The translations under genes were made by a program, and so were the position numbers. A DNA stretch of 64,000 nt from Pseudosulfitobacter koreensis (GTDB taxonomy: Bacteria; Pseudomonadota; Alphaproteobacteria; Rhodobacterales; Rhodobacteraceae): positions 62,001 through 126,000 of the forward strand of contig NZ_JANKJG010000010.1 in NCBI RefSeq assembly GCF_024733015.1, given 5' to 3'. Shown piece by piece: positions 18,441 to 28,294 of this stretch (position 1 is its first letter; each line of letters opens with the position of its first letter). The notes under the pieces were generated by a model. The model made no database searches. It saw nothing but the letters and a program-made list of their open reading frames with translations, and was not told the DNA's origin.

Positions 18441-18947
18441 ATGACACGGATTTTGGGCATCGACCCCGGATTGCGCAACCTTGGGTGGGGCGTGATCGAC
18501 ATGACCGGATCGCGGCTGACCCATGTGGCGAACGGCATTTGCCATTCGCTGCCGGGGGATCTGGCGGACAGGCTGTTGTCGCTGCACAGCCAGTTGACCG
18601 AAGTGATCCGTCAATACAGGCCCGATGCGGCGGCGGTCGAGCAGACATTCGTGAACAAGGACGGGGCCGGCACGCTGAAACTGGGTCAGGCGCGCGGCAT
18701 CGCGATGCTGGTGCCGGCGCAGGCGGGGCTGAAGGTGGGCGAATATTCCCCCAACACGGTAAAAAAGACCGTCGTCGGCGTGGGTCATGCGGCCAAGGTG
18801 CAGGTGCTGCACATGGTGCAGATGCAACTGCCCGGTGCCGTCATCGTGGGGCCGGATGCGGCGGATGCGCTGGCGATAGCCATCTGCCACGCGCATCATG
18901 GTCCCACGGGCGGTCTGGCTGCGGCAGTGGAACGGGCACGCGCATGA
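18441..18947 (+). CDS. ruvC: Holliday junction endonuclease RuvC
   Basis: A 168-residue nuclease that cuts Holliday junctions symmetrically. The four acidic catalytic residues are in place: D8 (GIDPG), E67 (AAVEQTF), D139 and D142 ([10 protein letters not shown]). The start is ATG at 18441, giving [10 protein letters not shown] as in the family; an upstream frame to 18360 adds unrelated sequence. The stop TGA at 18945-18947 overlaps the ruvA ATG at 18944. First gene of ruvCAB. Confidence 0.96.
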   Translation: MTRILGIDPGLRNLGWGVIDMTGSRLTHVANGICHSLPGDLADRLLSLHSQLTEVIRQYRPDAAAVEQTFVNKDGAGTLKLGQARGIAMLVPAQAGLKVGEYSPNTVKKTVVGVGHAAKVQVLHMVQMQLPGAVIVGPDAADALAIAICHAHHGPTGGLAAAVERARA

Positions 18948-19600
18948 TCGGCAAACTTACCGGACGGATCGACTACCGCGCCTTGGACCATGTGCTGCTG
19001 GATGTGAACGGCGTGGGCTATCTGGTCTATTGTTCTGACCGCACGCTGGCGGCTTTGCCCGGAAACGGGCAGGTTGCTGCGCTTTATACCGATCTGGTGG
19101 TGCGCGAGGACCTAATGCAGCTTTTCGGCTTTACCACACTGGTCGAAAAGGAATGGCACCGCCTGCTGGTGTCGGTGCAGGGCGTGGGGGCAAAGGCATC
19201 GCTGGCAATCCTGGGCGCGCTTGGCCCCGACGGCGTGGGCCGCGCGATTGCCCTGGGCGACTGGAACGCGGTCAAGGCGGCCAAGGGCGTTGGACCCAAG
19301 ATCGCGCAGCGCGTGGTGTTGGACCTTAAGGACAAGGCCCCCGGCCTGATGGCGATGGGTGGCACCGTGGCTCAGGCGATGGGCGACGAGAGCCCAGAGG
19401 TGATCGAGACCCCGGCACGCAAGGCCGCACCCGCGCCCACGCCCACGGCGCAGGCAGATGCGCTGTCGGCCCTGGCCAACCTCGGCTATGGACCGGGCGA
19501 TGCGGCGGGGGCGGTGGCGCAGGCGGCGAATGATGATCCGCAGGCCGACACGCCGACGTTGATCCGCGCCGCGCTGAAACTGCTGGCACCGAAGGGGTAG
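18944..19600 (+). CDS. ruvA: Holliday junction DNA helicase subunit RuvA
   Basis: A 218-residue protein that binds the four-way junction as a tetramer and loads RuvB. It starts [20 protein letters not shown] (OB-fold domain I), has two helix-hairpin-helix motifs in domain II ([14 protein letters not shown] and [10 protein letters not shown] type, about residues 75-130), and a C-terminal domain III that contacts RuvB (about 165-218) after a proline/alanine linker. It overlaps ruvC by four bases and is followed by ruvB after three bases. Confidence 0.95.
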   Translation: MIGKLTGRIDYRALDHVLLDVNGVGYLVYCSDRTLAALPGNGQVAALYTDLVVREDLMQLFGFTTLVEKEWHRLLVSVQGVGAKASLAILGALGPDGVGRAIALGDWNAVKAAKGVGPKIAQRVVLDLKDKAPGLMAMGGTVAQAMGDESPEVIETPARKAAPAPTPTAQADALSALANLGYGPGDAAGAVAQAANDDPQADTPTLIRAALKLLAPKG

Positions 19601-19603
19601 GGC

Positions 19604-20626
19604 ATGAGCGACATCGACCCCACCGTGCGGCCCGAGCCGCTGCCCGAGGACGGGTTTGACCGCGCGCTGCGGCCGCAGATGCTGGATGATTTCGTGGGGC
19701 AGGCCGAGGCGCGCGCAAACCTGCGGGTGTTCATCCAGTCGGCCCGCCAGCGCGGCGAGGCGATGGATCACACGCTGTTTCATGGGCCCCCCGGATTGGG
19801 CAAGACGACGCTGGCGCAGATCATGTCGCGCGAGTTGGGGGTGAACTTTCGCATGACGTCGGGGCCGGTTCTGGCCAAGGCGGGGGACCTGGCGGCGATC
19901 CTGACCAACCTGGAAGCACGGGATGTGCTGTTCATCGACGAGATCCACCGGCTGAACCCGGTGGTCGAGGAGGTGCTGTACCCGGCGCTGGAGGATTTCG
20001 AGCTGGATCTGGTGATCGGCGAGGGGCCGGCGGCGCGCACCGTGCGGATTGAATTGCAGCCCTTCACGCTGGTGGGGGCCACGACGCGGATGGGGCTTTT
20101 GACCACGCCGCTGCGCGACCGGTTCGGAATACCGACGCGGCTGAATTTCTACACCGAGGACGAGTTGTTTCAGATCGTCACCGGCAATGCACGCAAGCTG
20201 GGCGCGCCCGCGGACGAAGGCGGTGCGCGCGAGATAGCGCGGCGGGCGCGGGGCACGCCACGGATCGCCGGGCGGTTGCTGCGGCGGGTGGTGGACTTTG
20301 CCGTGGTCGAGGGCGACGGGCGTGTGACCAAGGAACTGGCCGACAGCGCGCTGACGCGACTGGGCGTGGACCATCTGGGGCTGGACGGGGCCGACCGGCG
20401 CTATTTGCGGCTGATCGCGGAGAACTATGGTGGCGGACCCGTGGGGATCGAGACGCTGAGTGCGGCATTGAGCGAAAGCCGCGACTCGCTGGAAGACGTG
20501 ATCGAGCCGTTCATGCTGCAGCAGGGGCTGATCCAGCGCACGCCGCGCGGGCGGATGCTGGCAGCGAAGGCCTGGGCGCACCTGGGACTGGACGCGCCGC
20601 GCGGACCTGACGATTTGTTTGGTTGA
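19604..20626 (+). CDS. ruvB: Holliday junction DNA helicase subunit RuvB
   Basis: A 340-residue AAA+ motor driving branch migration. Walker [11 protein letters not shown] is at 61-70, Walker B FIDEIH at about 110-115, sensor 1 in [10 protein letters not shown], and the arginine-finger region in PLRDRFG. The C-terminal winged helix carries the family ending ([15 protein letters not shown]). Length is standard. It closes the ruvCAB operon and is followed by a repeat and the tol-associated genes. Confidence 0.97.
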   Translation: MSDIDPTVRPEPLPEDGFDRALRPQMLDDFVGQAEARANLRVFIQSARQRGEAMDHTLFHGPPGLGKTTLAQIMSRELGVNFRMTSGPVLAKAGDLAAILTNLEARDVLFIDEIHRLNPVVEEVLYPALEDFELDLVIGEGPAARTVRIELQPFTLVGATTRMGLLTTPLRDRFGIPTRLNFYTEDELFQIVTGNARKLGAPADEGGAREIARRARGTPRIAGRLLRRVVDFAVVEGDGRVTKELADSALTRLGVDHLGLDGADRRYLRLIAENYGGGPVGIETLSAALSESRDSLEDVIEPFMLQQGLIQRTPRGRMLAAKAWAHLGLDAPRGPDDLFG

Positions 20627-20648
20627 GGCTGGCGTTCATAACTTTTAT

Positions 20649-20681
20649 GCCTTCGGCGAGGATATTTGAGGCCAAAAGAAA
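20649..20681 (+). repeat. Rhodobacteraceae intergenic repeat, copy 2 (short form)
   Basis: GCCTTCGGCGAGGATATTTGAGGCCAAAAGAAA: only the second hairpin remnant and the tail GGATATTTGAGGCCAAAAGAA are present. It ends three bases before the ATG at 20684, so it also forms the immediate leader of that gene. Confidence 0.65.
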
Positions 20682-20683
20682 CC

Positions 20684-21313
20684 ATGACAGCTGACCAGAT
20701 CGAAGCCTTGTTCACCCGCGCCGACGGATCATATGCCTTTGCCCGCTGGGGGCGCCCGATCGCACCGATCGCCTTTGGTGTCGAAGATGAAACGCTGGGT
20801 GTCATCAAGGGCGCGATCGAGGCGGTCTGTACGCTGGCGGGGCACGAGACCACGGATATGGACCCCGAACTGGGCAGCAATTTCATGTGGTTCTTCTTCA
20901 GCGACTGGGACGAGTTGCTGGAGGTGCCGGGACTGGACCGGCTGGTGAAGGATCTGGTGCCGCTGGTCGCGCGGTTGAAGGCGGCGGAGGCCAACCAGTA
21001 CCGTGCGTTCCGGTTCGATGCGGCGGGCGGGATCAAGGCCTGTTTCGTGTTCGTGCGCATGGACGACGCGTTGACGGCACTGCCTGCCGACACGCTGGTG
21101 CTGGGGCAGGTGGCGCAGTCGATCGTGCTGTGGTCGGATATGGCCTTTGTGGCAAGCTCGCCGCTGGGGATCGTCGGTCAGGCCACGGTGCTGCGCCCCG
21201 ACATCGCGGAGGTGATCCGCGCGGCCTATGATCCGGTGATGCCGGTGGCGGCGCGCGATGCGTCACATGCGCTGCGGCTGGCCGCAAGGATGGAGGTGCA
21301 GGGTGGCGCATGA
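20684..21313 (+). CDS. Conserved hypothetical protein upstream of ybgC
   Basis: A 209-residue soluble protein with no signal peptide or membrane helix. Composition is ordinary, with aromatic clusters (MWFFFSDWDELLEV around 70-83). I do not recognise a characterised domain. The start is ATG at 20684, with the repeat tail AAAAGAAACC in front; an in-frame ATG at 20666 lies inside the repeat and is unlikely. Its stop TGA (21311-21313) overlaps the start of ybgC by eleven bases, which ties it to the Tol-Pal operon. Confidence 0.7.
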   Translation: MTADQIEALFTRADGSYAFARWGRPIAPIAFGVEDETLGVIKGAIEAVCTLAGHETTDMDPELGSNFMWFFFSDWDELLEVPGLDRLVKDLVPLVARLKAAEANQYRAFRFDAAGGIKACFVFVRMDDALTALPADTLVLGQVAQSIVLWSDMAFVASSPLGIVGQATVLRPDIAEVIRAAYDPVMPVAARDASHALRLAARMEVQGGA

Positions 21314-21692
21314 GTTTCCCGTTACAGTTTATTACGAAGACACCGACATGGCGGGGATCGTCTATTACGCCAATTATCTGCGGTTTATTGAGCGCGCGCG
21401 GTCGGAAATCGTCGAGGACCTAGGCGTGGATCAACGCGCCATGCGCGCCGAGGGCGTTGTTTTCGCGGTTACACGCGTGGAGGCGGATTATGTCGGATCG
21501 GCCCGTCTGGGCGACCGTTTGAGGGTGGTCACCACCCATCAGCCGGTGGGTGCGGTGCGCTGGGTGTTCGACCAGCAGGTGCTTTTGGGCGACAGGGTGA
21601 TCTTTCGCGCCAAGGTGACGGCGGCGTGCATGTCCACCGAGGGGCGGCCCACCCGGCTTCCAGCGAAAATACGCGCATTGAATGACCTCTGA
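21303..21692 (+). CDS. ybgC: Tol-Pal associated acyl-CoA thioesterase YbgC
   Basis: A 129-residue hot-dog fold thioesterase acting on acyl-CoA or acyl carrier protein thioesters. The motif YYEDTDMAGIVYYANYLRFIERAR (begins about residue 10) holds the catalytic aspartate D15. I choose GTG at 21303 because the protein then starts just before the conserved motif and GGAGG lies at 21292-21296; a frame from 21258 would extend far into the preceding gene. In its usual place at the head of tolQRAB. Confidence 0.93.
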   Translation: MAHEFPVTVYYEDTDMAGIVYYANYLRFIERARSEIVEDLGVDQRAMRAEGVVFAVTRVEADYVGSARLGDRLRVVTTHQPVGAVRWVFDQQVLLGDRVIFRAKVTAACMSTEGRPTRLPAKIRALNDL

Positions 21693-21791
21693 ACGCCGGT
21701 TGCCGCCATTGTGATAGCTTTCTGCTTGGACTTTCGTTAGATTCCCGACAGGGAAGGCTGGACATAACAGCCGCAGATAAAGAGCAGGCAG

Positions 21792-22487
21792 ATGGAAGCA
21801 GAAACGCTGGCTTTGGCGCAGGAGATAGATTTCTCTCTGTGGGGCCTTTTCGCACGCGCCACATTTACAGTTAAACTTGTCATGATCATTCTGGTCGTCG
21901 CGTCTTTCTGGGCGTGGTCGATCATCGTGCAAAAGCTGATCCGCTACCGCGCGGCGCAGGCCGAAGCCGCGCGCTTTGACGAGCGATTCTGGTCGGGCGA
22001 GCCGCTGGACGAGTTGTTCGACGAGATCGGACCGGACCCGAACGGCAGCGCCGAGAAGATATTTGCGGCGGGCATGACGGAATGGCGGCGCTCGCACCGG
22101 GACGACGGCGGCCTGATCGCAGGGGCGACCGCGCGGATCGACCGCAGCATGGACGTGGCGATCAACAAGGAAGCCGACAAGTTGCAAAAGGGGCTTACGG
22201 TTCTGGCGACGGTCGGATCGACGGCACCGTTCATCGGTCTGTTCGGGACGGTCATCGGGATCATGAACGCCTTCATCGAGATTGCGGAGCAGCAGAACAC
22301 CAGCCTTGCCGTCGTGGCACCGGGCATCGCAGAGGCGCTGCTGGCCACGGGCCTTGGCCTGCTGGCTGCGATCCCTGCCGTTATCCTTTATAACAAGCTG
22401 ACGTCGGACAGCGACCGCATCATCGCGGGCTACGAGGCGTTTTCCGACGAATTCGCCACCATCCTGTCACGCCAGTTGGACAGCTGA
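21792..22487 (+). CDS. tolQ: Tol-Pal system proton channel subunit TolQ
   Basis: A 231-residue inner-membrane protein of the TolQ/ExbB/MotA family. It has one membrane segment at about 26-48, a large cytoplasmic loop, and two further segments in the C-terminal half (about 130-155 and 170-195), including the family motif TVGSTAPFIGLFGTVIGIM. With TolR it forms the proton-driven motor that energises TolA. A 99-base gap precedes it, and tolR follows after three bases. Confidence 0.95.
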   Translation: MEAETLALAQEIDFSLWGLFARATFTVKLVMIILVVASFWAWSIIVQKLIRYRAAQAEAARFDERFWSGEPLDELFDEIGPDPNGSAEKIFAAGMTEWRRSHRDDGGLIAGATARIDRSMDVAINKEADKLQKGLTVLATVGSTAPFIGLFGTVIGIMNAFIEIAEQQNTSLAVVAPGIAEALLATGLGLLAAIPAVILYNKLTSDSDRIIAGYEAFSDEFATILSRQLDS

Positions 22488-22490
22488 GCC

Positions 22491-22976
22491 ATGGGTGCAG
22501 GTGTCATAGCGAAAGACGGTGGCGGCGGGGGCGGCAAGCGGCGCAGGCGCGCCCGTGCGCGGCCCATGGCCGAGATCAACGTCACGCCCTTCGTGGACGT
22601 GATGCTGGTGCTTTTGATCATTTTCATGGTCGCGGCCCCGCTGCTGACGGTGGGCGTTCCGGTGGAACTGCCCAAGACCGCCGCTGGTGCGCTGGCCGCG
22701 GATCAGGAAGAGCCGTTGACGGTCACCATCACCTCGACGGGGTCGGTGCAGATCCAGACGACCGAGACGGCGCGCGATCAGCTGGTCCTGAAACTGCGCG
22801 CGATTGCCGCCGAGCGTGACAGCGACCGGGTGTTTCTGCGTGCCGACGGTGCGGTGCCCTATAGCGACGTGATGCAGATCATGGGCGCGCTGAATGCGGG
22901 CGGATTTTCCAATATTGGTCTGGTGACCGACACCGGCGGTCCTGCGCTGGACGGCACGGACGCGTCGGGCGGGTAA
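22491..22976 (+). CDS. tolR: Tol-Pal system protein TolR
   Basis: A 161-residue ExbD/TolR protein. A glycine- and arginine-rich cytoplasmic N-terminus (1-25) leads into the single membrane helix (about 32-52) with the essential aspartate D36 in VTPFVDVMLVLLIIFMV. The periplasmic domain follows. It works with TolQ as the stator. Three bases follow the tolQ stop and six precede the tolA GTG. Confidence 0.95.
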   Translation: MGAGVIAKDGGGGGGKRRRRARARPMAEINVTPFVDVMLVLLIIFMVAAPLLTVGVPVELPKTAAGALAADQEEPLTVTITSTGSVQIQTTETARDQLVLKLRAIAAERDSDRVFLRADGAVPYSDVMQIMGALNAGGFSNIGLVTDTGGPALDGTDASGG

Positions 22977-22982
22977 GCCACA

Positions 22983-24146
22983 GTGCACGCAGGGCATGTC
23001 ATATCGGGTGCAGGTCATATCGGCCTGATCGGCTGGTTGCTGTTTGGCGGCGTGTTCCAGTCCGAGCCGCTGCCGTTTCAGGCCACGGATATTTCCGTCA
23101 TTTCGACCGAGGATTACGAGGCGCTGGTCGCGGCACAGCAGGCCCCCCAGTCGGGGACCGAAGTGGCGCAACCCGAGGCACCGACCGTCGAGGACAGCGC
23201 CGCGACACCGCCGCCCGCCGAGACCGAAGTGACGCCGCCGCCACCGCCCGAGGTGACGCAAGCACCCGAGCCCGAAACCGTGCCGGAGGTGCCGCAGCCC
23301 GCGCCGCCCGTGGCCGTGGTCGAGGACAGCCCGCCCCAGCAGCCCAGCCCGCCCGAGGATGTGGCCGTGCTGGTGCCGCAGGTCAGCGACCGTCCGGTGC
23401 CGCGCCCGTCCGAGCGTGTGGCGCCCGAGCCTGTCGCAGCACCGCCGCCCGAGGCGCAGCCCGATCCGGTGCAGCAAGAGGCCGTGACCCCCGAAGACAC
23501 CGGCGAGACCGTGCAGGAGCCGCAGGAGGCGACAGCACCCGAGGAGGCCGCGACCGAGATCGTGACCGAGGCGGAACAGCCAAGTTCGGCCCCCAACGCG
23601 TCACCGCGCCCGCCAGCGCGCCCGACACCGCCCGTGCGCACCGCAGTTGCCGAGCCTGCGGAAACACCCGCACCGACGCCGCCCGCACCTACGCCGACGT
23701 CCGAGCCCACGCCCGAGACGCCGCCCGCGACCAGCAGCAGCACCAGTGACGCGGTGGATGCAGCCCTTGCCGAAGCGCTTGGCGGGGCCACATCTGACCC
23801 TGAGCCTGCGGTTCCGACCGGGCCTCCGTTGTCTGCGGGTGAGAAGGATGCGTTGCGGGTGGCGGTATCAAGCTGCTGGAACGTGGGGTCCTTGTCGTCC
23901 GAGGCCTTGCGCACCACAGTGGTGGTGACAGTGTCGATGACGCCCGACGCCCGGCCCGTGACCTCGTCCATCCGGATGACGGGCAGTTCGGGCGGATCTG
24001 ACGGCGCTGCCGGTCAGGCGTTCGAAGCCGCGCGCCGTGCGATCATCCGCTGCGGTGCAAGTGGATTTAACCTGCCGTCCGAAAAATACGGGCAATGGCA
24101 AGAAATAGAAATGACGTTCAATCCTGAAAGGATGCGCATCAAATGA
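22983..24146 (+). CDS. tolA: TolA-like envelope-spanning protein
   Basis: A 387-residue protein in the tolA position. The single N-terminal membrane segment (about 7-27) has a serine and a histidine spaced SxxxH, as in TolA and TonB where they contact the motor. Residues about 48-260 are an extreme Pro/Glu/Thr/Ala-rich linker in place of the Lys/Ala helical domain of enteric TolA. The C-terminal domain (about 285-387) has the TonB/TolA-type fold region with two cysteines (CWNVG and IIRCGAS). The start is GTG at 22983. The stop overlaps the tolB ATG by four bases. Confidence 0.88.
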   Translation: MHAGHVISGAGHIGLIGWLLFGGVFQSEPLPFQATDISVISTEDYEALVAAQQAPQSGTEVAQPEAPTVEDSAATPPPAETEVTPPPPPEVTQAPEPETVPEVPQPAPPVAVVEDSPPQQPSPPEDVAVLVPQVSDRPVPRPSERVAPEPVAAPPPEAQPDPVQQEAVTPEDTGETVQEPQEATAPEEAATEIVTEAEQPSSAPNASPRPPARPTPPVRTAVAEPAETPAPTPPAPTPTSEPTPETPPATSSSTSDAVDAALAEALGGATSDPEPAVPTGPPLSAGEKDALRVAVSSCWNVGSLSSEALRTTVVVTVSMTPDARPVTSSIRMTGSSGGSDGAAGQAFEAARRAIIRCGASGFNLPSEKYGQWQEIEMTFNPERMRIK

Positions 24147-25465
24147 TCTGGCGAATTCTCGTTTGCATGATGGCCGTTCTGGCCTGGACCGCCCCAATCG
24201 CGCAGGCCCAGCAGGGCCCGCTGCGGATCGAGATCACCGAAGGGGTGATCGAACCCTTGCCCTTCGCGGTTCCGGCCTTTGTGCCCGAAACCGGCGAAAG
24301 CGCGCAGATGGGGCAGCAATTGGCGCAACTGGTGGCGGCCGATCTGATCGGCACCGGCCTGTTCCGCGAAGTGCCGGCCTCGGCCTTTATCAGCGGGGTG
24401 AATGACTTCAACGCGCCGATCCAATATGCCGACTGGAAGGCCGTGAACGCGCAGGCGCTGATCACCGGGGCGGTTGCCGTGTCGGGTGAACAGATGACCG
24501 TGAAATTCCGCGTCTACGACGTGTTTTCCGGTGCCGAACTGGGCAGCGGCCTGCAATTCGCAGGCACCACATCGGGCTGGCGGCGCATGGGTCACAAGGT
24601 GGCCGATGCCGTCTACAGCCGCATCACCGGCGAAAGCGGTTACTTCGACAGCCGCGTCGTGTTCGTGTCCGAAACCGGGGCCAAGGCCGACCGTCAGAAG
24701 CGGCTGGCGGTGATGGATTACGACGGGGCCAACGTGCAGTACCTGACGGGCAGTGAAAGCATCGTGCTGGCGCCGCGATTCTCGAAATCGGGCGACCGGG
24801 TGCTTTATACCAGCTACGAGACCGGCTTTCCGCGCATCTTCGTGCTGGACGTGGGCAGCGTGCAGCGCCGTGTTCTGGAAAGCCAGGAGGGCACCATGAG
24901 CTTTGCGCCGCGGTTTCATCCCAACGGGCAGACAGTGGTCTATTCGCTGAGCCGGGGGGCCAACACCGACATCTATACCATGGACATCAACTCGGGGCAG
25001 GCGACGCGCCTGACCTCGGCCCCGTCGATCGAGACTGCACCCAGCTATTCGCCCGACGGCAGCCAGATCGTGTTCGAGAGCGACCGCTCGGGCACCCAGC
25101 AGCTTTACGTGATGTCCGCAAGCGGCGGCGAGCCGACGCGGATTTCCTTTGGCGAGGGGCGCTATGGCACGCCCGTCTGGTCGCCGCGCGGCGATCTGAT
25201 CGCGTTCACCAAACAGTCGAAGGGGCGTTTCCACATCGGCGTGATGCGGGTGGATGGCAGCGAAGAGCGGCTGTTGACGGCCTCGTTCCTGGATGAGGGT
25301 CCGACCTGGGCCCCGAACGGGCGGGTCATCATGTTCACCCGCGAAACCCAGGGGGAATCGGGCCGCGCGACGCTCTATTCGGTGGACATTACGGGTCGCA
25401 ACCTGCGCCCGGTGCGCACCCCCGAGGGTGCGTCGGACCCAAGCTGGGGCCCGCTACAGAATTAA
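24143..25465 (+). CDS. tolB: Tol-Pal system periplasmic beta-propeller TolB
   Basis: A 440-residue exported protein: signal peptide [20 protein letters not shown] with cleavage near residue 22 (AQA-QQ), a TolB amino-terminal domain (about 25-150), then a six-bladed propeller built from repeats such as [15 protein letters not shown] and [15 protein letters not shown]. It binds Pal and is released by TolA. The start ATG overlaps the tolA stop. An 83-base gap separates it from pal. Confidence 0.96.
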   Translation: MIWRILVCMMAVLAWTAPIAQAQQGPLRIEITEGVIEPLPFAVPAFVPETGESAQMGQQLAQLVAADLIGTGLFREVPASAFISGVNDFNAPIQYADWKAVNAQALITGAVAVSGEQMTVKFRVYDVFSGAELGSGLQFAGTTSGWRRMGHKVADAVYSRITGESGYFDSRVVFVSETGAKADRQKRLAVMDYDGANVQYLTGSESIVLAPRFSKSGDRVLYTSYETGFPRIFVLDVGSVQRRVLESQEGTMSFAPRFHPNGQTVVYSLSRGANTDIYTMDINSGQATRLTSAPSIETAPSYSPDGSQIVFESDRSGTQQLYVMSASGGEPTRISFGEGRYGTPVWSPRGDLIAFTKQSKGRFHIGVMRVDGSEERLLTASFLDEGPTWAPNGRVIMFTRETQGESGRATLYSVDITGRNLRPVRTPEGASDPSWGPLQN

Positions 25466-25548
25466 GCCGCACGATTCCCCTTGGCGGGCAAGCGTGCTAG
25501 AGTGAACCGAACGCGAGACATAGAACTCAATTCAAAAGGCATTAAGCA

Positions 25549-26070
25549 ATGAAACTCTCGACTAAATTCGTGATGCTGGCAGGCGTGCTGGCACTGGCGG
25601 CCTGTACCAACCCCGACCGCTTTGGCGCGGATGGAGCCAATGGCATGGGCACCGGCAGCGGCATGATCGGTGGCGGGGCCCCCGGCAGCGCAAGCGATCC
25701 CACCTCGGTTGCGTATTTCCAGCAATCGGTCGGTGACCGGGTTCTGTTCCTGGTCGACCAGTCGACCCTGACCGAGGAAGGGCGCGCGACGCTGAACCAG
25801 CAAGCCATCTGGCTGAACCAGAACGTCGACTACACCGCCATCATCGAAGGCCATGCCGACGAGCAGGGCACGCGCGAATACAACCTTGCCCTGGGCGCAC
25901 GTCGTGCCGATGCGGCGCGGGCCTACCTGATCAACCAGGGTGTTCCGGCAGGCCGTCTGCGGACGATCAGCTATGGCAAGGAACGGCCGATCGAAGTGTG
26001 CAGCAACGAAGCATGCTATGCAAAGAACCGCCGCGCTGTGACAGTGCTGGCCGGTGGATTGACGGGGTAA
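25549..26070 (+). CDS. pal: Peptidoglycan-associated lipoprotein Pal
   Basis: A 173-residue outer-membrane lipoprotein. The signal peptide ends in lipobox LAAC with acylated C19. The OmpA-like peptidoglycan-binding domain (about 60-170) contains YTAIIEGHADEQGTREYN and the downstream arginine that holds diaminopimelate. It anchors the outer membrane to the wall and is the end point of the Tol motor. cpoB starts four bases after its stop. Confidence 0.96.
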   Translation: MKLSTKFVMLAGVLALAACTNPDRFGADGANGMGTGSGMIGGGAPGSASDPTSVAYFQQSVGDRVLFLVDQSTLTEEGRATLNQQAIWLNQNVDYTAIIEGHADEQGTREYNLALGARRADAARAYLINQGVPAGRLRTISYGKERPIEVCSNEACYAKNRRAVTVLAGGLTG

Positions 26071-26074
26071 AGTG

Positions 26075-26917
26075 ATGCGACGTTTCGCAGTTCTGGTGAC
26101 CGTTCTGGCCCTGATGGGTCCGACGACGGGTATGGCGCAATCGGCGGATGGCAGCACATTGGCTGACATCCGGCAGGAGCTGACCATATTGAACGTGGAA
26201 ATCCAGAAGCTGCGACGCGAGCTTTCGACAACCGGGTCGGCTTCGGTGAACTTGCCGGAGGGCGGCACGCTCGACCGGCTGAATGCCATCGAGTCCGAAT
26301 TGCAGCGGGTGACGGCCAAGACCGAGCAGCTGGAGTTCCGCATCGGTCGGGTGGTCGAGGACGGCACCAACCGCATCGGTGACCTGGAGTTCCGATTGGT
26401 CGAGCTGGAAGGCGGCGATCTGGGCACATTGGGCGATACGCCGACGTTGGGCGGTGACACCGGCGGGGTCACGCCCTTGCCCGGTCCGGTCGCGAGCGCA
26501 CCCACGACGACACCTTCGGGTGGCGCGCAACTTGCAACCCAGGAAGAAGCCGATTTTACGCGGGCGTCGGAGGCGCTCGCATCCGGTGACTTTCGCAGCG
26601 CCTCAGACCAGTTTGCGGCCTTCAATCAGACCTATCCCGGTGGTCCGCTAGCCGCTGCTGCCGATCTGGGTCGTGGCAAGGCGCTTGAGGCTCTGGGCGA
26701 CACCCGCGAGGCCGCGCGCGCCTATCTGGCATCGTTCTCGGCGGACCAGACCGGCCAGACGGCGCCCGAGGCGCTCTATCTGCTGGGCGTGTCGTTGGGA
26801 CGTCTGGGCAAGACCGACGAGGCCTGCGTGACCTTGAGCGAGGTGCCATTGCGCTTTGCCGGGACCGATGCGGCGGTTCGCGCACAGACAGAGATGAGCA
26901 CGCTTGTCTGCGGCTGA
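26075..26917 (+). CDS. cpoB: Cell division coordinator CpoB (YbgF)
   Basis: A 280-residue periplasmic protein: signal peptide (about 1-20, ending GMAQS), a coiled-coil trimerisation segment (about 26-115, leucine-rich heptads with QELTILNVEIQKLRRELS), a Gly/Pro/Thr linker, and a C-terminal TPR domain (about 160-275). It couples Tol function to septal peptidoglycan synthesis. The start is ATG at 26075, spaced seven bases from GGGG; a GTG directly before it (26072) is equally possible. tilS begins two bases after the stop. Confidence 0.9.
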   Translation: MRRFAVLVTVLALMGPTTGMAQSADGSTLADIRQELTILNVEIQKLRRELSTTGSASVNLPEGGTLDRLNAIESELQRVTAKTEQLEFRIGRVVEDGTNRIGDLEFRLVELEGGDLGTLGDTPTLGGDTGGVTPLPGPVASAPTTTPSGGAQLATQEEADFTRASEALASGDFRSASDQFAAFNQTYPGGPLAAAADLGRGKALEALGDTREAARAYLASFSADQTGQTAPEALYLLGVSLGRLGKTDEACVTLSEVPLRFAGTDAAVRAQTEMSTLVCG

Positions 26918-26919
26918 GC

Positions 26920-28194
26920 ATGGGTGATCTGCGGCTGACCATGGATGACTCGCCGCTGACCGACGCGATCCTTGGGCAGTTGCAGCCCGAATTGCCTGAA
27001 AAACTGGGCCTCGCCGTTTCAGGCGGGGGCGATTCGATGGCGCTGCTGGCGCTGACCGCCGACATAGCCCGTGCGCGGGGCATTTCCCTAAGTGTGATCA
27101 GCGTGGATCACGGGCTGCGGTCCGGGGTGCGCGAGGAACTTGCGCTGGTTGGCGATTTCTGCGCCGCCCAACAGCTGCCGCACCATGTGGAAAGCTGGCA
27201 GGGCTGGGACGGCACCGGCAACCTTCAGGGGGCGGCGCGCGCGGCGCGCTATCACCTGATCAACCGCTGGGCCGAAGCGCAGGGGATCGACACCGTGCTG
27301 CTGGGGCACACCGCAGACGATCAGGCCGAAACGCTGATGATGCGTCTGGCGCGTGGCGCGGGGGTCGATGGCCTGTCGGCGATGGCCGTTCGCCGCCGGC
27401 GCGGCGCCGTGACGTATGTGCGCCCCTTGCTGGACATCACCCGCGCCGAATTGCGCGACTATCTCAAGGCCCGGCACATCCGTTGGGCGGACGATCCCAG
27501 CAACGAGGACACCAGCTTTGCCCGCGTGGCGATGCGCCGTGCGCTGGCGCAGCTTGGGCCCTTGGGCCTGTCGGCCAAGACCCTCTCGGGCGTGGCGCAG
27601 AACATGCGGCAGGCCCGCGATGCGCTTGAGGCGCAGACGCAAACCGCCGCGCAGGACGTCGCATCGGTACATGCGGGCACGGTGCGGTTGGACTTGCAGC
27701 CATACGAGGCGCTGCCTGCGGAAATCTCGCGTCGGCTGCTGGTTCATGCTATACTGTGGATCAACGGCGGGGCCTATCCTCCCCGCCGCGGTGGTGTTTC
27801 GGCGGTGCAGGCCGCCATCAAGGAACGGCGCACGGTCACGCTGGACGGATGCCAGATCAGCTTTTCCGGCGATCACATGTGGGTGTATCGCGAGTTGAAC
27901 GCGGTGCGCGACACCCGCAGTGCACCGGATGATCTGTGGGACGGTCGCTGGCGCGTGTCCGGCCCCGGCGATACGGCGCAATTGCATGTGGCCGCATTGG
28001 GCGAGGCCGGGCTTGCGACCCGCCCCGACTGGCGCGATCTGGGTCTGCCGCGCGACGCGTTGATGTCGATGCCCGCCGTCTGGCGCGGGCAGGAATTGGT
28101 CGCGGCACCGGTCGTTGGTGCCCCGGATGGCTGGAAGGCCGAGGCGACGGGCGCGCAGGATTCCGTTTTTGCCGCACTTCTATCCCGTCAATGA
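26920..28194 (+). CDS. tilS: tRNA(Ile)-lysidine synthase
   Basis: A 424-residue enzyme that attaches lysine to C34 of the CAU anticodon so that the tRNA reads AUA as isoleucine. The ATP pyrophosphatase P-loop SGGGDSM is at 34-40. Further family motifs are GHTADDQAETLMMRLARG (about 129-146) and VRPLLDITRAELRDYL (about 167-182). The C-terminal half is divergent, as usual. The start is ATG 26920; an in-frame ATG at 26941 is possible because neither has a strong ribosome site. Confidence 0.92.
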   Translation: MGDLRLTMDDSPLTDAILGQLQPELPEKLGLAVSGGGDSMALLALTADIARARGISLSVISVDHGLRSGVREELALVGDFCAAQQLPHHVESWQGWDGTGNLQGAARAARYHLINRWAEAQGIDTVLLGHTADDQAETLMMRLARGAGVDGLSAMAVRRRRGAVTYVRPLLDITRAELRDYLKARHIRWADDPSNEDTSFARVAMRRALAQLGPLGLSAKTLSGVAQNMRQARDALEAQTQTAAQDVASVHAGTVRLDLQPYEALPAEISRRLLVHAILWINGGAYPPRRGGVSAVQAAIKERRTVTLDGCQISFSGDHMWVYRELNAVRDTRSAPDDLWDGRWRVSGPGDTAQLHVAALGEAGLATRPDWRDLGLPRDALMSMPAVWRGQELVAAPVVGAPDGWKAEATGAQDSVFAALLSRQ

Positions 28195-28207
28195 TGGTGT
28201 TATCGCA

Positions 28208-28235
28208 TTGAACTGAGGGATAGCATGTCTATCTT
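28208..28235 (+). promoter_or_regulatory. Candidate promoter of ftsH
   Basis: TTGAAC at 28208-28213 and TATCTT at 28230-28235 with a 16-base spacer, about 60 bases before the ftsH start. The TTGAA core would fit either the housekeeping or the heat-shock sigma factor; ftsH is a heat-shock gene in many bacteria. Confidence 0.4.
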
Positions 28236-28294
28236 AGAAGGGTGATCGTGGCGAACTGCCATCTGATCCCGTGAATTTTTTGGGAGAGTGTCCT

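Noticed and set aside
23000..23760. Repetitive Pro/Glu codons in tolA as a tandem repeat or CRISPR-like array
   Set aside because: The repeats are irregular at DNA level and encode a disordered spacer; there are no regular spacers.
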